Of a DNA stretch of 64,000 bases, positions 27,281-35,695 are shown in pieces. A program made the translations under genes and the position numbers. Position 1 is the first letter of the stretch; each line of letters opens with the position of its first letter. Source of the DNA: Rhodobacter viridis (GTDB lineage: Bacteria; Pseudomonadota; Alphaproteobacteria; Rhodobacterales; Rhodobacteraceae); the NCBI RefSeq assembly GCF_003217355.1, contig NZ_QJTK01000001.1, positions 558,001 through 622,000 of the forward strand, in the 5' to 3' direction. The notes beneath the pieces were generated by a model. It worked only from the letters and a program-made list of their open reading frames with translations. It was not told the DNA's origin and ran no database searches.

Positions 27281-28193
27281 GATCAATCTCTCGATGAAAC
27301 AGCTTCGCTATTTCGACGCGCTTGCGCGGACCGGGCATTTCGGTCGCGCGGCGGAGGATTGTGCGATCTCGCAGCCCGCTTTGTCGGTGCAGATCCGCGA
27401 GATGGAGGAGACGATGGGCGCGGCGCTCTTCGAGCGCGGGTCGGGTCGGGTGCATCTGACGGCGCTTGGGGCGGTGCTGGTGCCGCGGGTGCGCGCGATC
27501 CTGCGCGCGGTGGACGAGCTTGGCGATCTTTCCCGCGCGGCGCAGGGGCCGCTCTCGGGGCGGTTGCGGCTGGGCGTCATTCCGACGATCGCGCCCTATC
27601 TGTTGCCCGCGCTCGTCGCGGGGTTGGCGCGCAGCCATCCGGGGTTGGAAGTCGCGCCGCGCGAGGCGGTGACGGGCAAGCTGGTCGCGGCGCTGACCGA
27701 GGCGCAGCTCGATGCCGCGATCCTGGCGCTGCCGGTCTCCGAGCCCTCGCTGGCGTCAGAGCCCTTGTTCACCGAGGATTTCGTACTGGTGCGCCCTGCG
27801 GCGGATGCGGGCAAGCCCGTCCCCTCGGCCGAGGCGCTGCCGAAGATGCGGCTTTTGCTGCTGGAGGAAGGCCATTGCTTCCGCGATCAGGCGCTCGAAT
27901 TCTGCAAGGTCGGCGGCGTGACCCCGCGCACGGTGATGGAGGGGTCGTCCCTGGCGACGCTGACGCAGATGGTGGGCGCCGGGATCGGGGTGACGCTGCT
28001 GCCGGAAATCGCGCTGCCGGTCGAGACGCGCTCGGCCCCGGTGTCGGTGGCACGGCTTGCCGCGCCCGCGCCCGCGCGGCGGGTGGGGATGGTGTGGCGG
28101 CGGTCGTCGCCCTTGGCCGCGCAGCTGACCGAGGTGGCGGCGGTGATCGCCAAGGTCGGCACGGCGCTGCGGGATCAGTCCAAGGGGGTATGA
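27279..28193 (+). CDS. oxyR: Peroxide-sensing LysR-type regulator OxyR
   Basis: The 304-residue protein has an N-terminal LysR helix-turn-helix (FGRAAEDCAISQPALSVQIREME) and a ligand domain. GHCFRDQALEFC carries cysteines at 200 and 209, the nine-residue spacing of the C199/C208 redox pair of E. coli OxyR. Oxidation to a disulfide turns it into an activator of katG and other genes. It starts at 27279 or 27294; neither has a good ribosome site. The divergent position next to katG supports the assignment. Confidence 0.95.
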   Translation: MINLSMKQLRYFDALARTGHFGRAAEDCAISQPALSVQIREMEETMGAALFERGSGRVHLTALGAVLVPRVRAILRAVDELGDLSRAAQGPLSGRLRLGVIPTIAPYLLPALVAGLARSHPGLEVAPREAVTGKLVAALTEAQLDAAILALPVSEPSLASEPLFTEDFVLVRPAADAGKPVPSAEALPKMRLLLLEEGHCFRDQALEFCKVGGVTPRTVMEGSSLATLTQMVGAGIGVTLLPEIALPVETRSAPVSVARLAAPAPARRVGMVWRRSSPLAAQLTEVAAVIAKVGTALRDQSKGV

Positions 28194-28200
28194 GGCCCTC

Positions 28201-28420
28201 GGGGTCGGGCGGATCAGGAAACGCAGCGCGTTTCCCCGCCCGCAGCGCGACGCAGATCGCAAGACCGTTTCCCCAAGCCCGCGAGAGGCCGGCGCCCGTC
28301 CCGGCGGGCGAGAAGCGCCCGCCATGGGCGGGGCGGGCGCTGGCCGAGTGCCTTTGGGCCCTCGGCGGTCACGGGGCCAATGCATCGCGTGACCTCGGCA
28401 ATGGCCTCGGTCAAGGAAGC
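28201..28420 (+). repeat. Intergenic repeat element, copy A
   Basis: This GC-rich element fills the gap between the oxyR and acyltransferase ends and matches the reverse complement of 35380-35576. The hairpin GGAAACGC-AGC-GCGTTTCC (28217-28235) appears in copy B as GGAAAAGC-ATC-GCTTTTCC, a compensatory pair change. The middle block GCAAGACCGTTTCCCCAAGC is identical. A third hairpin, AGCGCCCGCC/GGCGGGCGCT, is kept. Copy A has about 23 extra bases before it. Confidence 0.8.
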
Positions 28421-28424
28421 GCGC

Positions 28425-29378
28425 TCAAAACAGCTTCTTGTCCAATCCCGTCCGGATCAGCCCGAGCGTGATCAGCGAGGCCCCGGTGACGGCGATCAGA
28501 TAGACCTCGACCCGCGGCAGGGTGAAATGGTTCAGCCAGATCACGATGCCCACATGGAGGAAGTAGATCCCGGCCGAAAGCGTGCCGATGGGAAGCCGCA
28601 CCAGCCAGCCGGGAAAGCCCTGCGCCTTGACGCCAAGCGCCACCAGCAAAGGCCCGGTGACGGCGGCGGTCAGCAGCGTCTCGGGCGCCAAGGGATGCTC
28701 GCCCCCCAAGGCCTTCATCAGCTCGGATTCGCCCACGACCGACAGGAGGCCGATCAACGAGCCCCAGAACGCCACCCGCAGCGGGATGCGCGCGACAAGG
28801 CCGCTGCGCTTGCTCATGTAGCCGATCAGATAGAACGGAAAACCCATCAGCACGCCGTTCTTCGCATCGGGCCAAAAGCCGCGCGGCAGGAGGTAAAAGC
28901 CGATCGCCCATTGCAGCGCGAAGCCCGCCAGAAGCACCGCGATCGCAATCGCCCAGATCGTCCGGTCGGAAAACCGCCAGACCAGCTGCGACAGGCCCAC
29001 CGCCATCGCCAGCCCGACCAGAAACCACAGATGCCAATAGCCGAAGACCCAGAACTTCCCATATTCGATCAGCCCGTGGTCCCAGACCGTCTGCCACCAG
29101 GCGGGCAGATAGATCGCCAGCCAGAGGAAATGCAGTTTCAGATAGCGCAGCATCAGCTTCACCGAGCGCCCGGGCACTTCGGGGCGGAAGGTGTAGCCCG
29201 CGACAACGAAGAAGGCCGGAACCCCGATCCGGGCGAGACCATTGCCAAGCGCCCACATCGCCTCGTCATTCACGCCGCGAAACGGGTTCGCGTGGATCGT
29301 CACCACCAGAAGCGCCAGAAACAGCTTGAGCAGATCAAGCCCGATCAGGCGCTGGGTTTGCGGGGCGGAAGCGGTCAT
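28425..29378 (-). CDS. Acyltransferase family 3 membrane protein
   Basis: The 317-residue integral membrane protein has about ten helices. It begins RLIGLDLLKLFLALLVVTIHANPF, the typical first helix of acyltransferase-3/OafA-type enzymes, with the catalytic-type His in VVTIHA at about residue 31. Such proteins add acyl groups to surface sugars or glycans. The start at 29378 has GAGG five bases upstream; a longer frame to 29552 is not supported. It stands alone, convergent with oxyR across repeat copy A. The substrate is unknown. Confidence 0.85.
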   Translation of the reverse strand: MTASAPQTQRLIGLDLLKLFLALLVVTIHANPFRGVNDEAMWALGNGLARIGVPAFFVVAGYTFRPEVPGRSVKLMLRYLKLHFLWLAIYLPAWWQTVWDHGLIEYGKFWVFGYWHLWFLVGLAMAVGLSQLVWRFSDRTIWAIAIAVLLAGFALQWAIGFYLLPRGFWPDAKNGVLMGFPFYLIGYMSKRSGLVARIPLRVAFWGSLIGLLSVVGESELMKALGGEHPLAPETLLTAAVTGPLLVALGVKAQGFPGWLVRLPIGTLSAGIYFLHVGIVIWLNHFTLPRVEVYLIAVTGASLITLGLIRTGLDKKLF

Positions 29379-29541
29379 CTTTGCCTCGGGTCTGCTGCGT
29401 CGCCCTGCCCTAGCCTTCCGGCCCATCACATTCAAGTGTGCCGCGTCACACCGCACGGGTGAGCCAACGTGCCGCCTGCCACGGGGCTTGCGAAAAGGCG
29501 ATGGTGCAGGCACGAAAGGCCAAAGACCAAGGAGCCACCCC

Positions 29542-30735
29542 ATGTCCCGCATCTTCCGCGAGGGTCACCGCACCTTCTACCTTGCCGCGATCCTGTTCGC
29601 GATCCTGGCTATGGCGCTTTGGGGCCATTGGATCGGCGCGGGCCTGACCGAGGGGCTTTTGCCCACCCGGGCGATGCCGATCGACTGGCACGCGCATGAG
29701 ATGATCTTCGGCTATGGCGGCGCGGTTCTGGCAGGGATCTTCCTCGCCTCGGCGCCGAAATCGCTGCAGGGCGTTTACTTCCCGGTGCTTGCCGCGCTGT
29801 GGCTCGCCGGTCGTCTGGCGATCGCCTTTTCGGCCTTCATCCCGGCGCCCGTGGTGGCGCTGATCGATCTTGGCTTTGGCGTCATCGTGATGGCGAAGAT
29901 GGCCTGGCCCGTGGCGCGACTGAAGAAGCTCGAAACGCTGAGCTATCTGGGGATTTTCGCGCTGCACTGGGTCTCGGACCTGGTCATGCATCTGGATTGG
30001 ATGGGCATGGCACCGGGGCTCGCGCCGAAGGGCGCGATGGCGGGGCTGATGGCCTGTGCGACGATGAACGCGGCCTTTGGCGGCAAGCTGACCCAAGGGC
30101 TGACGCGCAACGCGATGGTGCACAAGGGCGAGACCGCCCTGCCGCGGCCCAGCGGGCTCGACACCTGGGGGCCGATCTTCACCGCCTTCTGCGTGCCCGC
30201 GGCCTTCTTGCCGCCGCGCGCCTTTGGCGCCGTGATGGTGCTTGCCGGGGCGACGAACCTGTTCCGTGCGATGGGCTGGCGCAATGGCTGGGCCTTCAAG
30301 AATGACGCGCTGATCTCGGGCTTCCACCTTGGCTTTTTGTGCCTTGGCACCGGGCTTTACGCGATGGGCCTTGCGGGGGTTATGTCGATGGAAATCTATC
30401 CGGGCGCCGTGCACCTGCTCGCCATCGGCGCCGTGGCGGGGCTGTCGAGCGCGGTGATGATCAAGATGAGCCTTGGGCAATCGGGCCGTCGCTCGGTCGC
30501 GACGCTGCCGCTGAAAGCCGCGGGGCTGCTGCTGATCGCGGCAGCGGGGCTGCGGGCGTCAAGCTCGGAGCCGATGGCGCTGATCGCCTCGGCGCTGCTC
30601 TTCGTTGCGGCCTATGGCGCGATGCTGGTCGGGCTTTGGCCGTCGCTGACGGGCGAGAAGCTGCAACCCGGCACGCCCGGCGCGCGGCCCTTGGGCCATG
30701 GCCCGAAGATCCCGGTTCAGGGCGACCAGGCCTGA
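29542..30735 (+). CDS. nnrS: NnrS family haem-copper membrane protein
   Basis: The 397-residue protein has about twelve helices and the NnrS signature of membrane histidines: MPIDWHAHEMIFGYGGAVLAGIF (about 50-72), ALHWVSDLVMHLDW and the C-terminal GAVHLLAIGAVAGLSSAVMIKM. NnrS contains haem and copper and in other bacteria protects against nitrosative stress during NO production. The start is preceded by GGAG at seven bases; an upstream frame to 29242 is only an extension. The end overlaps the convergent ubiX by 19 bases. An imperfect palindrome CACATTCAAGTGTG lies at 29427-29440 in the promoter. Confidence 0.9.
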   Translation: MSRIFREGHRTFYLAAILFAILAMALWGHWIGAGLTEGLLPTRAMPIDWHAHEMIFGYGGAVLAGIFLASAPKSLQGVYFPVLAALWLAGRLAIAFSAFIPAPVVALIDLGFGVIVMAKMAWPVARLKKLETLSYLGIFALHWVSDLVMHLDWMGMAPGLAPKGAMAGLMACATMNAAFGGKLTQGLTRNAMVHKGETALPRPSGLDTWGPIFTAFCVPAAFLPPRAFGAVMVLAGATNLFRAMGWRNGWAFKNDALISGFHLGFLCLGTGLYAMGLAGVMSMEIYPGAVHLLAIGAVAGLSSAVMIKMSLGQSGRRSVATLPLKAAGLLLIAAAGLRASSSEPMALIASALLFVAAYGAMLVGLWPSLTGEKLQPGTPGARPLGHGPKIPVQGDQA

Positions 30736-31280
30736 GCCTGTGCCGGACCCAGGCGGAGCAGATCGACGGCCCTTGCCCCGATCTGCGCCGCGATCTCCTC
30801 GGCAGTCTGGGGTTTCAGGTAAAACGCGGGCACGGGCGGCAGGATGATGCCGCCCATTTCCGTCACCGCCGTCATGTTGCGCAGATGCGCCAGCGTCAGC
30901 GGCGCCTCGCGCGCCATCAGGATCAGCGGACGGCGTTCCTTCAGTTGCACCGAGGCCGCCCGCGTCAGCAGGTTATCATCAAGCCCATGCGCGACAGCAG
31001 CGAGCGAGCGCATCGAACAGGGCGCAATGATCATCCCCGTCACCGGGCAGGAGCCGGACGCAATCGCCGCGCCGACATTACCGATGGCGTGGACATGCGC
31101 CGCCATCCCTTGCAGCCGCTCCAGGGCGCCCGCATCGGCCTCGGTCGCGAAGGTCAGCTTCGCGGCGGAAGAGACGACCAGATCAATCTCGGCGCCGACC
31201 TTGACCAGCGCCTCGCCCACGGCGAGCGCCAGAAGCGCCCCCGAGGCGCCCGAGACGCCCAAAACGACGCGGGCCGTCAT
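30717..31280 (-). CDS. ubiX: Flavin prenyltransferase UbiX
   Basis: The 187-residue protein starts MTARVVLGVSGASGALLALAV, the UbiX FMN-binding motif. It has later conserved segments TGMIIAPCSMRSLAAVAHGL and RRPLILMAREAPL. UbiX joins dimethylallyl phosphate to FMN to make prenylated FMN, the cofactor of UbiD. Its start overlaps the ubiD stop (ATGA), so both are made together. A longer frame to 31364 lies inside ubiD and is discarded. Confidence 0.95.
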   Translation of the reverse strand: MTARVVLGVSGASGALLALAVGEALVKVGAEIDLVVSSAAKLTFATEADAGALERLQGMAAHVHAIGNVGAAIASGSCPVTGMIIAPCSMRSLAAVAHGLDDNLLTRAASVQLKERRPLILMAREAPLTLAHLRNMTAVTEMGGIILPPVPAFYLKPQTAEEIAAQIGARAVDLLRLGPAQAQAWSP

Positions 31281-32788
31281 TTCACACCGCCGGGGAAATG
31301 GCGCTTGAGCAGCGTTTCGGCAAAGGCCGTATCCTCGGGGCGCATCTTCATCACCGTGCCCCATTCGCGCGTGGTCTCGGTGCCGATCTTGTTCGTCGCA
31401 TCGATGCCGATCTTGCCCGCCAAGCCTTCCAGCGGCGAGGCGAAATCGAGATAATCCATCGGCGTGCGGTCCAGAATGACGGTATCGCGCGCCGGGTCCA
31501 TCCGCGTCGCCATCGCCCAGGCGATGTCATCCCAGTTGCGCGGGTCGATGTCTTCATCGACGACGATGATCATCTTCGTATAGCTGAACTGCGCCAGCAT
31601 CCCCCACAGCGCCATCATCACCCGCTTCGCCTGACCGGGGTAGCGCTTGGCGATCTGCACCACCGCGATGCGGTAAGAACAGGCGGCGGGCGGCAGGAAC
31701 AGGTCACGGATTTCCGGGATCTGCTGGCGGAAGACCGGCATGGCGAGTTGGTTGAACACCTCGCCGATGATCGCGGGCTCGTCCGGCGGGCGGCCGGTAT
31801 AGGTCGAGAGGTAAATCGGGTCCTTGCGATGCGTCAGCGCCGAGACGCGCAGCACCGGGAAGGGCTCGACCGAGTTATAGTAACCGGTGTGATCGCCGAA
31901 GGGGCCTTCGGGCGCGGTGTCATTGGGGTGAATCCAGCCCTCGATCACCATTTCGGCCTCGGCGGGGACCATCAGCGGCACGGTCTTCGCGGGCACCAGA
32001 TGGCTGCGGGCGCCGCGCAGCACGCCCGAGAAGGTGAGTTCGGACACCGTTTCCGGCAGCGGCAGTGCGGCCGAAAGCAGCGTGGCCGGATCGGCGCCGA
32101 GCACCATCGCGACCGGCATCGGCTGCCCCGCGGCGAGCCACGACCGGTGATGCGCCGCGCCGCCACGATGGGCAAGCCAGCGCATGATGATGCTTTCCGG
32201 CCCATGCAGCTGGGCCCGGTAGATACCCAGATTGTAGCTCATCACCGCATCGGCGGCGGTGCCATGCGGCCGCGTGATGACGACGGGCCAGGTGAAGAGC
32301 CGCCCGCCATCGCCGGGCCAGAGCTTCTGCACCGGCACGTCTTCCAGGTTCAGCCCCTTGCCCGGCTCCAGCACCACATCCTGCACCGGGCCTTTTTTCG
32401 AGATATTGACCCGCGTCGAGAGCGCCGCCTTCAGCATCGGCAGGCGGCTGAACGCATCGCGCATGCCCTCCACCGGCGCGGGGGATTTGAGGTCCGCCAG
32501 AAACTGACCCAGCTCCGGCACCTGATCGAGCGTCAGCCCCAGCCCCGCCGCCACCCGGTCGGTCGTGCCGAAAAGATTCGTCACGACCGGAATCGGCGAA
32601 CGCTGGCCCGAGGGCAGCACCGGCGCCTCGAAGCGCAGCACCGGCCCGCCCTGCTCCAGTACCGCGCGATGCACGGCCGACATTTGCAGATCGGTCTGCA
32701 CAGGTTCGGGAATCGCGCGCAGGTCGCCCTTCGATTTCGTCCAGTCGAGGAAGGACCGCAGGTCGGTGAAAACGGGCAGGCTGCGCAT
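31277..32788 (-). CDS. ubiD: UbiD family prenyl-FMN-dependent decarboxylase
   Basis: The 503-residue product starts from the ATG at 32788 (GGAG five or six bases upstream). It carries the UbiD family pattern: VVITRPHG, YNLGIYRAQLHG (about 170-190), the glutamate-rich PAEAEMVIEGW and EGPFGDHTGYYN, in which the catalytic Glu/Arg network resides. UbiD removes the carboxylate from 3-polyprenyl-4-hydroxybenzoate in ubiquinone synthesis. It is coupled to ubiX and divergent from ubiTUV across a perfect FNR box, so this is likely the quinone decarboxylase rather than one of the many other UbiD-type enzymes. Confidence 0.93.
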   Translation of the reverse strand: MRSLPVFTDLRSFLDWTKSKGDLRAIPEPVQTDLQMSAVHRAVLEQGGPVLRFEAPVLPSGQRSPIPVVTNLFGTTDRVAAGLGLTLDQVPELGQFLADLKSPAPVEGMRDAFSRLPMLKAALSTRVNISKKGPVQDVVLEPGKGLNLEDVPVQKLWPGDGGRLFTWPVVITRPHGTAADAVMSYNLGIYRAQLHGPESIIMRWLAHRGGAAHHRSWLAAGQPMPVAMVLGADPATLLSAALPLPETVSELTFSGVLRGARSHLVPAKTVPLMVPAEAEMVIEGWIHPNDTAPEGPFGDHTGYYNSVEPFPVLRVSALTHRKDPIYLSTYTGRPPDEPAIIGEVFNQLAMPVFRQQIPEIRDLFLPPAACSYRIAVVQIAKRYPGQAKRVMMALWGMLAQFSYTKMIIVVDEDIDPRNWDDIAWAMATRMDPARDTVILDRTPMDYLDFASPLEGLAGKIGIDATNKIGTETTREWGTVMKMRPEDTAFAETLLKRHFPGGVK

Positions 32789-32839
32789 GATATCTCCGGA
32801 GTTCTGTCGGTCCGCTACCATCCCCGGTTAAAGAGAGGT

Positions 32840-32853
32840 TTGATATTGATCAA
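32840..32853. promoter_or_regulatory. FNR (FnrL) box between ubiD and ubiT
   Basis: TTGAT-ATTG-ATCAA matches the FNR consensus TTGAT-N4-ATCAA without mismatch. Its centre is about 80 bases from the ubiT ATG and 58 from the ubiD ATG, so it could serve either or both promoters under low oxygen. Confidence 0.85.
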
Positions 32854-32926
32854 GTTGCCGCATTGTGAGCCGCGTTAAAGCAGCCCATCTAACGGGGGGG
32901 CCTTCCCGCCCGACGAAAGGAGCGCC

Positions 32927-33475
32927 ATGTCCGATCATGACCAGACGATTCCCCGCCTGCCAAGCCTGATGGGCCGGGCGATGCGGCCCTTGCCGCTTGC
33001 GCCGCTCTCGGTGACGCTGTCGATGCTGGCGCGACGGATTGCCACACGCCATCCGGGGCTGTTCGCCCGGCTCGGCCAATATCGCGAATGCCGCTTCCTG
33101 CTCGACCCGACCGATCTGCCGTTCATGCTGCTTCTTGATCTGCGGTCTGGCGGGGTGAAGGTCAGCGCGCATCGCAAGCCGCCGATGGCGGAAGCGCGGA
33201 TTGCCGGGCCGATCGCGGCTTTCCTTGGCATGATGCACGGCGCCTATGACGGCGATGCCCTGTTCTTTTCGCGCGATCTGGTGGTCGAGGGGGATACCTC
33301 GGCCGTGGTCGCGCTGCGCAATGCGATCGACGATGCGGAACTTGACCTTGCGGCCGAACTGGCCGAGATGGCGGGCCCGCTGAAACCCTTCGTGCAACAG
33401 GCGGTGACCCTCGCCGAAAAGGGGTCGGGCGTGGTGTTGCACCGCGTCGATACGCTGGCAGGAGACTGGACATGA
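32927..33475 (+). CDS. ubiT: SCP2-domain lipid carrier UbiT
   Basis: The 182-residue protein has a sterol-carrier (SCP2) domain: LDPTDLPFMLLLDLRSGGVKVSAHRKPPMAEARIAGPIAAFL, about 60-100, with the following DALFFSRDLVVEGDTS. UbiT binds polyprenyl quinone precursors and is needed for oxygen-independent ubiquinone synthesis together with UbiU and UbiV. AAAGGAG lies before the ATG. The stop overlaps the ubiU start, so the operon order is ubiT-ubiU-ubiV, downstream of a perfect FNR box. Confidence 0.92.
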   Translation: MSDHDQTIPRLPSLMGRAMRPLPLAPLSVTLSMLARRIATRHPGLFARLGQYRECRFLLDPTDLPFMLLLDLRSGGVKVSAHRKPPMAEARIAGPIAAFLGMMHGAYDGDALFFSRDLVVEGDTSAVVALRNAIDDAELDLAAELAEMAGPLKPFVQQAVTLAEKGSGVVLHRVDTLAGDWT

Positions 33476-34452
33476 TGGAACTTGTTTGCCCCGCGGGAAC
33501 GCCTGCTGCACTGCGTGCAGCCGTCGAGGCCGGGGCGCATGCCGTCTATTGCGGGTTCTCGGACGAGACGAACGCGCGCAACTTCCCGGGGCTGAACTTC
33601 TCGACCGAGGAGCTGACGGCCGCCGTGGCCGGGGCCCACAAGCGCGGCGCCAAGGTTCTGGTCGCGCTGAACACCTTCCCGCGCGCGGGCGCCGAGGGGC
33701 TGTGGCACAAGCGTCTGGCCGATGCGGAATCCGCGGGCGTCGATGCGGTGATCCTCGCCGATATCGGGCTTCTGGACTACGCGGCGACGAACCATCCGAA
33801 GCTGCGCCGTCACCTGTCGGTGCAGGCTGCCGCCGCGAACCCGGATGCCATCAACTTCTACGCCGAAGCCTTTGATGTGAAACGGGTTGTTCTGCCGCGC
33901 GTGCTGACCGTGCAGGAGATTGCCGCGATCAACAAGGAAATCGACGTCGAGACGGAAGCCTTTGTTTTCGGCGGTCTGTGCGTCATGGCCGAGGGGCGCT
34001 GTGCGCTCTCGTCCTATGCCACGGGGCTTTCGCCGAACATGAACGGCGTCTGCTCGCCCGCAAGCCACGTCGTCTATGCCGAGGAAGGCCCGGATCTGGC
34101 GGCGAAGCTTGGCGGCTTCACCATTCACCGCACCCCCAAGGAACAGCCCGCGCCCTATCCGACGCTCTGCAAGGGCTGCTTCACCTCGGGCGAGCAGACC
34201 GGCCATGTGTTCGAAGATCCGGTGAGCCTTGACGCCCGCCACCTGATCCCGGCGCTGGCGCAAGCGGGGGTGACCGCGCTGAAGATCGAGGGGCGGCAGC
34301 GCTCGCGCGCCTATGTGGCCGAAGTCGTGCGCGCCTTCCGCGCCGCGACCGATGCGCTGGCCGAGGGCCGCGAGCTGCCGCTGGCCGAACTGGCCCGCCT
34401 GACCGAGGGCCAACAGGCCACGGCCGGGGCCTATGCGAAGACCTGGCGTTGA
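33472..34452 (+). CDS. ubiU: O2-independent ubiquinone hydroxylation protein UbiU
   Basis: The 326-residue U32-peptidase-like protein carries four cysteines for a [4Fe-4S] cluster. GGLCVMAEGRC gives C169 and C176, NGVC gives C193 and TLCKGC gives C232, the same positions as in E. coli UbiU. With UbiV it hydroxylates the quinone ring without O2, using prephenate as oxygen donor in the described systems. It is not expected to be a protease. The ATG overlaps the ubiT stop (ATGATG), giving tight coupling. Confidence 0.95.
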   Translation: MMELVCPAGTPAALRAAVEAGAHAVYCGFSDETNARNFPGLNFSTEELTAAVAGAHKRGAKVLVALNTFPRAGAEGLWHKRLADAESAGVDAVILADIGLLDYAATNHPKLRRHLSVQAAAANPDAINFYAEAFDVKRVVLPRVLTVQEIAAINKEIDVETEAFVFGGLCVMAEGRCALSSYATGLSPNMNGVCSPASHVVYAEEGPDLAAKLGGFTIHRTPKEQPAPYPTLCKGCFTSGEQTGHVFEDPVSLDARHLIPALAQAGVTALKIEGRQRSRAYVAEVVRAFRAATDALAEGRELPLAELARLTEGQQATAGAYAKTWR

Positions 34453-34462
34453 GGATTTGAAG

Positions 34463-35371
34463 ATGACGATGGACCTCACGGTTGGCGCCAACCTGTTTTT
34501 CTGGACCACCGATGCGACGCGCGGGTTTTACGAACGCCTGCGCGCGGCGCCGGTGGCCCGGGTCGTGGTGGGCGAGGTGGTCTGCTCGAAACGGCTGCCG
34601 TTTTGGGAACATGACATCCCGCTGATCGTTGCGACGCTGAAGGATGCGGGCAAGGAAGTGGCGCTGTCCACGCTTGGCCTGATCACGCTCAACCGCGAAC
34701 GCGGCAAGACGAAAGACCTGTTCGACATGGGTCTGCCGGTCGAGATCAACGATATCACCGCGCTCAAGCACATTCCCGAAGGCACGCCGTTCTGGGTCGG
34801 CCCGCTGGTGAACGTCTACAACGAGGGCACGCTCGCCTATCTCGCCCGCAAGGGCGCGACGCGGATCTGTCTGCCGCCGGAACTGCCGCTGAAGTCGATT
34901 GCCGCGCTGTGCAAGGCGGGCAAGGATGCGGGCGTCGCGGTCGAGGTCTGGGGCCACGGGCGTCTGCCGCTTGCCATGTCGGCGCGCTGCTATCATGCGC
35001 GGCTGCATGACCGGGCCAAGGACAACTGCCAGTTCATCTGCGGCGTCGATCTGGACGGGCGCGAGGTCGATACGCTTGACGGTCAGGCCTTCCTGTCGGT
35101 GAACGGAGTGCAGACGCTCTCTGCCGCCACGGGCTGCGCGGCCTATTACACCGAGGCTCTGGCCGAGGCGGGCGTTTCGACGCTGCGGCTCTCGCCGCAG
35201 ACGGGCGATTTCAACGCACTCTGTCAGGGCTATGCGGATCGTCTGGCGGGCAAGATCTCGCCCGCGGATCTGGTGGCGAAACTGCTGCCCGAGGCCCCCG
35301 GCGGCCGCTTTGCCGATGGCTTCCTCGATGGGCCGTCGGGCTCGGACTGGCAGCACCCGATTTCGGCCTGA
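34463..35371 (+). CDS. ubiV: O2-independent ubiquinone hydroxylation protein UbiV
   Basis: The 302-residue partner of UbiU belongs to the same U32 family. Cysteines occur in GEVVCSKRLPFWEHD (Cys41 from this start, Cys39 from the Met at 34469) and in ARCYHARLHDRAKDNCQFIC, where the 13- and 4-residue spacings equal those of the E. coli UbiV cluster ligands. The start at 34463 follows GAGG. It is ten bases after ubiU and ends the operon before repeat copy B. Confidence 0.94.
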   Translation: MTMDLTVGANLFFWTTDATRGFYERLRAAPVARVVVGEVVCSKRLPFWEHDIPLIVATLKDAGKEVALSTLGLITLNRERGKTKDLFDMGLPVEINDITALKHIPEGTPFWVGPLVNVYNEGTLAYLARKGATRICLPPELPLKSIAALCKAGKDAGVAVEVWGHGRLPLAMSARCYHARLHDRAKDNCQFICGVDLDGREVDTLDGQAFLSVNGVQTLSAATGCAAYYTEALAEAGVSTLRLSPQTGDFNALCQGYADRLAGKISPADLVAKLLPEAPGGRFADGFLDGPSGSDWQHPISA

Positions 35372-35379
35372 TCGCCCAA

Positions 35380-35576
35380 GCCTGTCTTGGCCGCGGCAAG
35401 TGACGCGGCCATGCGCAACATTTCCCCCTGACCGCCGGGGGCCCAAAGGCCCTCGGCAAGCGCCCGCCCCGCCCATGGCGGGCGCTGGCCTCTCGCGCGC
35501 TTGGGGAAACGGTCTTGCGGGACCGTGGTCGCGACGGGCGGGGAAAAGCGATGCTTTTCCTGATCCGCCCGACCCT
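35380..35576 (-). repeat. Intergenic repeat element, copy B
   Basis: Reverse-complement copy of the element at 28201-28420, lying between ubiV and the GltD-like gene. The hairpin GGAAAAGC-GAT-GCTTTTCC is at 35542-35560. The second hairpin with GCGCCCGCC and its partner lies around 35457-35485. It lacks about 23 bases present in copy A. With the short promoter region it fills the 324-bp gap 35372-35695. Confidence 0.8.
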
Positions 35577-35619
35577 GCCATTTCAGCCGCAAAATCCCCC
35601 CGCGCACATCTTTTTCGAA

Positions 35620-35633
35620 ATGATCCAAATCAT
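35620..35633. promoter_or_regulatory. FNR-like box upstream of the GltD-like/nifJ operon
   Basis: ATGAT-CCAA-ATCAT is a perfect inverted repeat that keeps the TGAT-N4-ATCA core of the FNR site but not the outermost T/A. It lies 63 bases before the start codon. GCACAGCT is then repeated directly at 35634-35651. Confidence 0.4.
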
Positions 35634-35695
35634 GCACAGCTTTGCACAGCTGCGCTAGGCTTTCACGGTCGGGACCACCACCACCGGAGAAGGCC

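Noticed and set aside
35634-35651. Possible sigma-54 (-24/-12) promoter before the GltD-like/nifJ genes
   Set aside because: GCAC and TTGC elements are present, but the GG of the -24 box is missing and the spacing is one base short.
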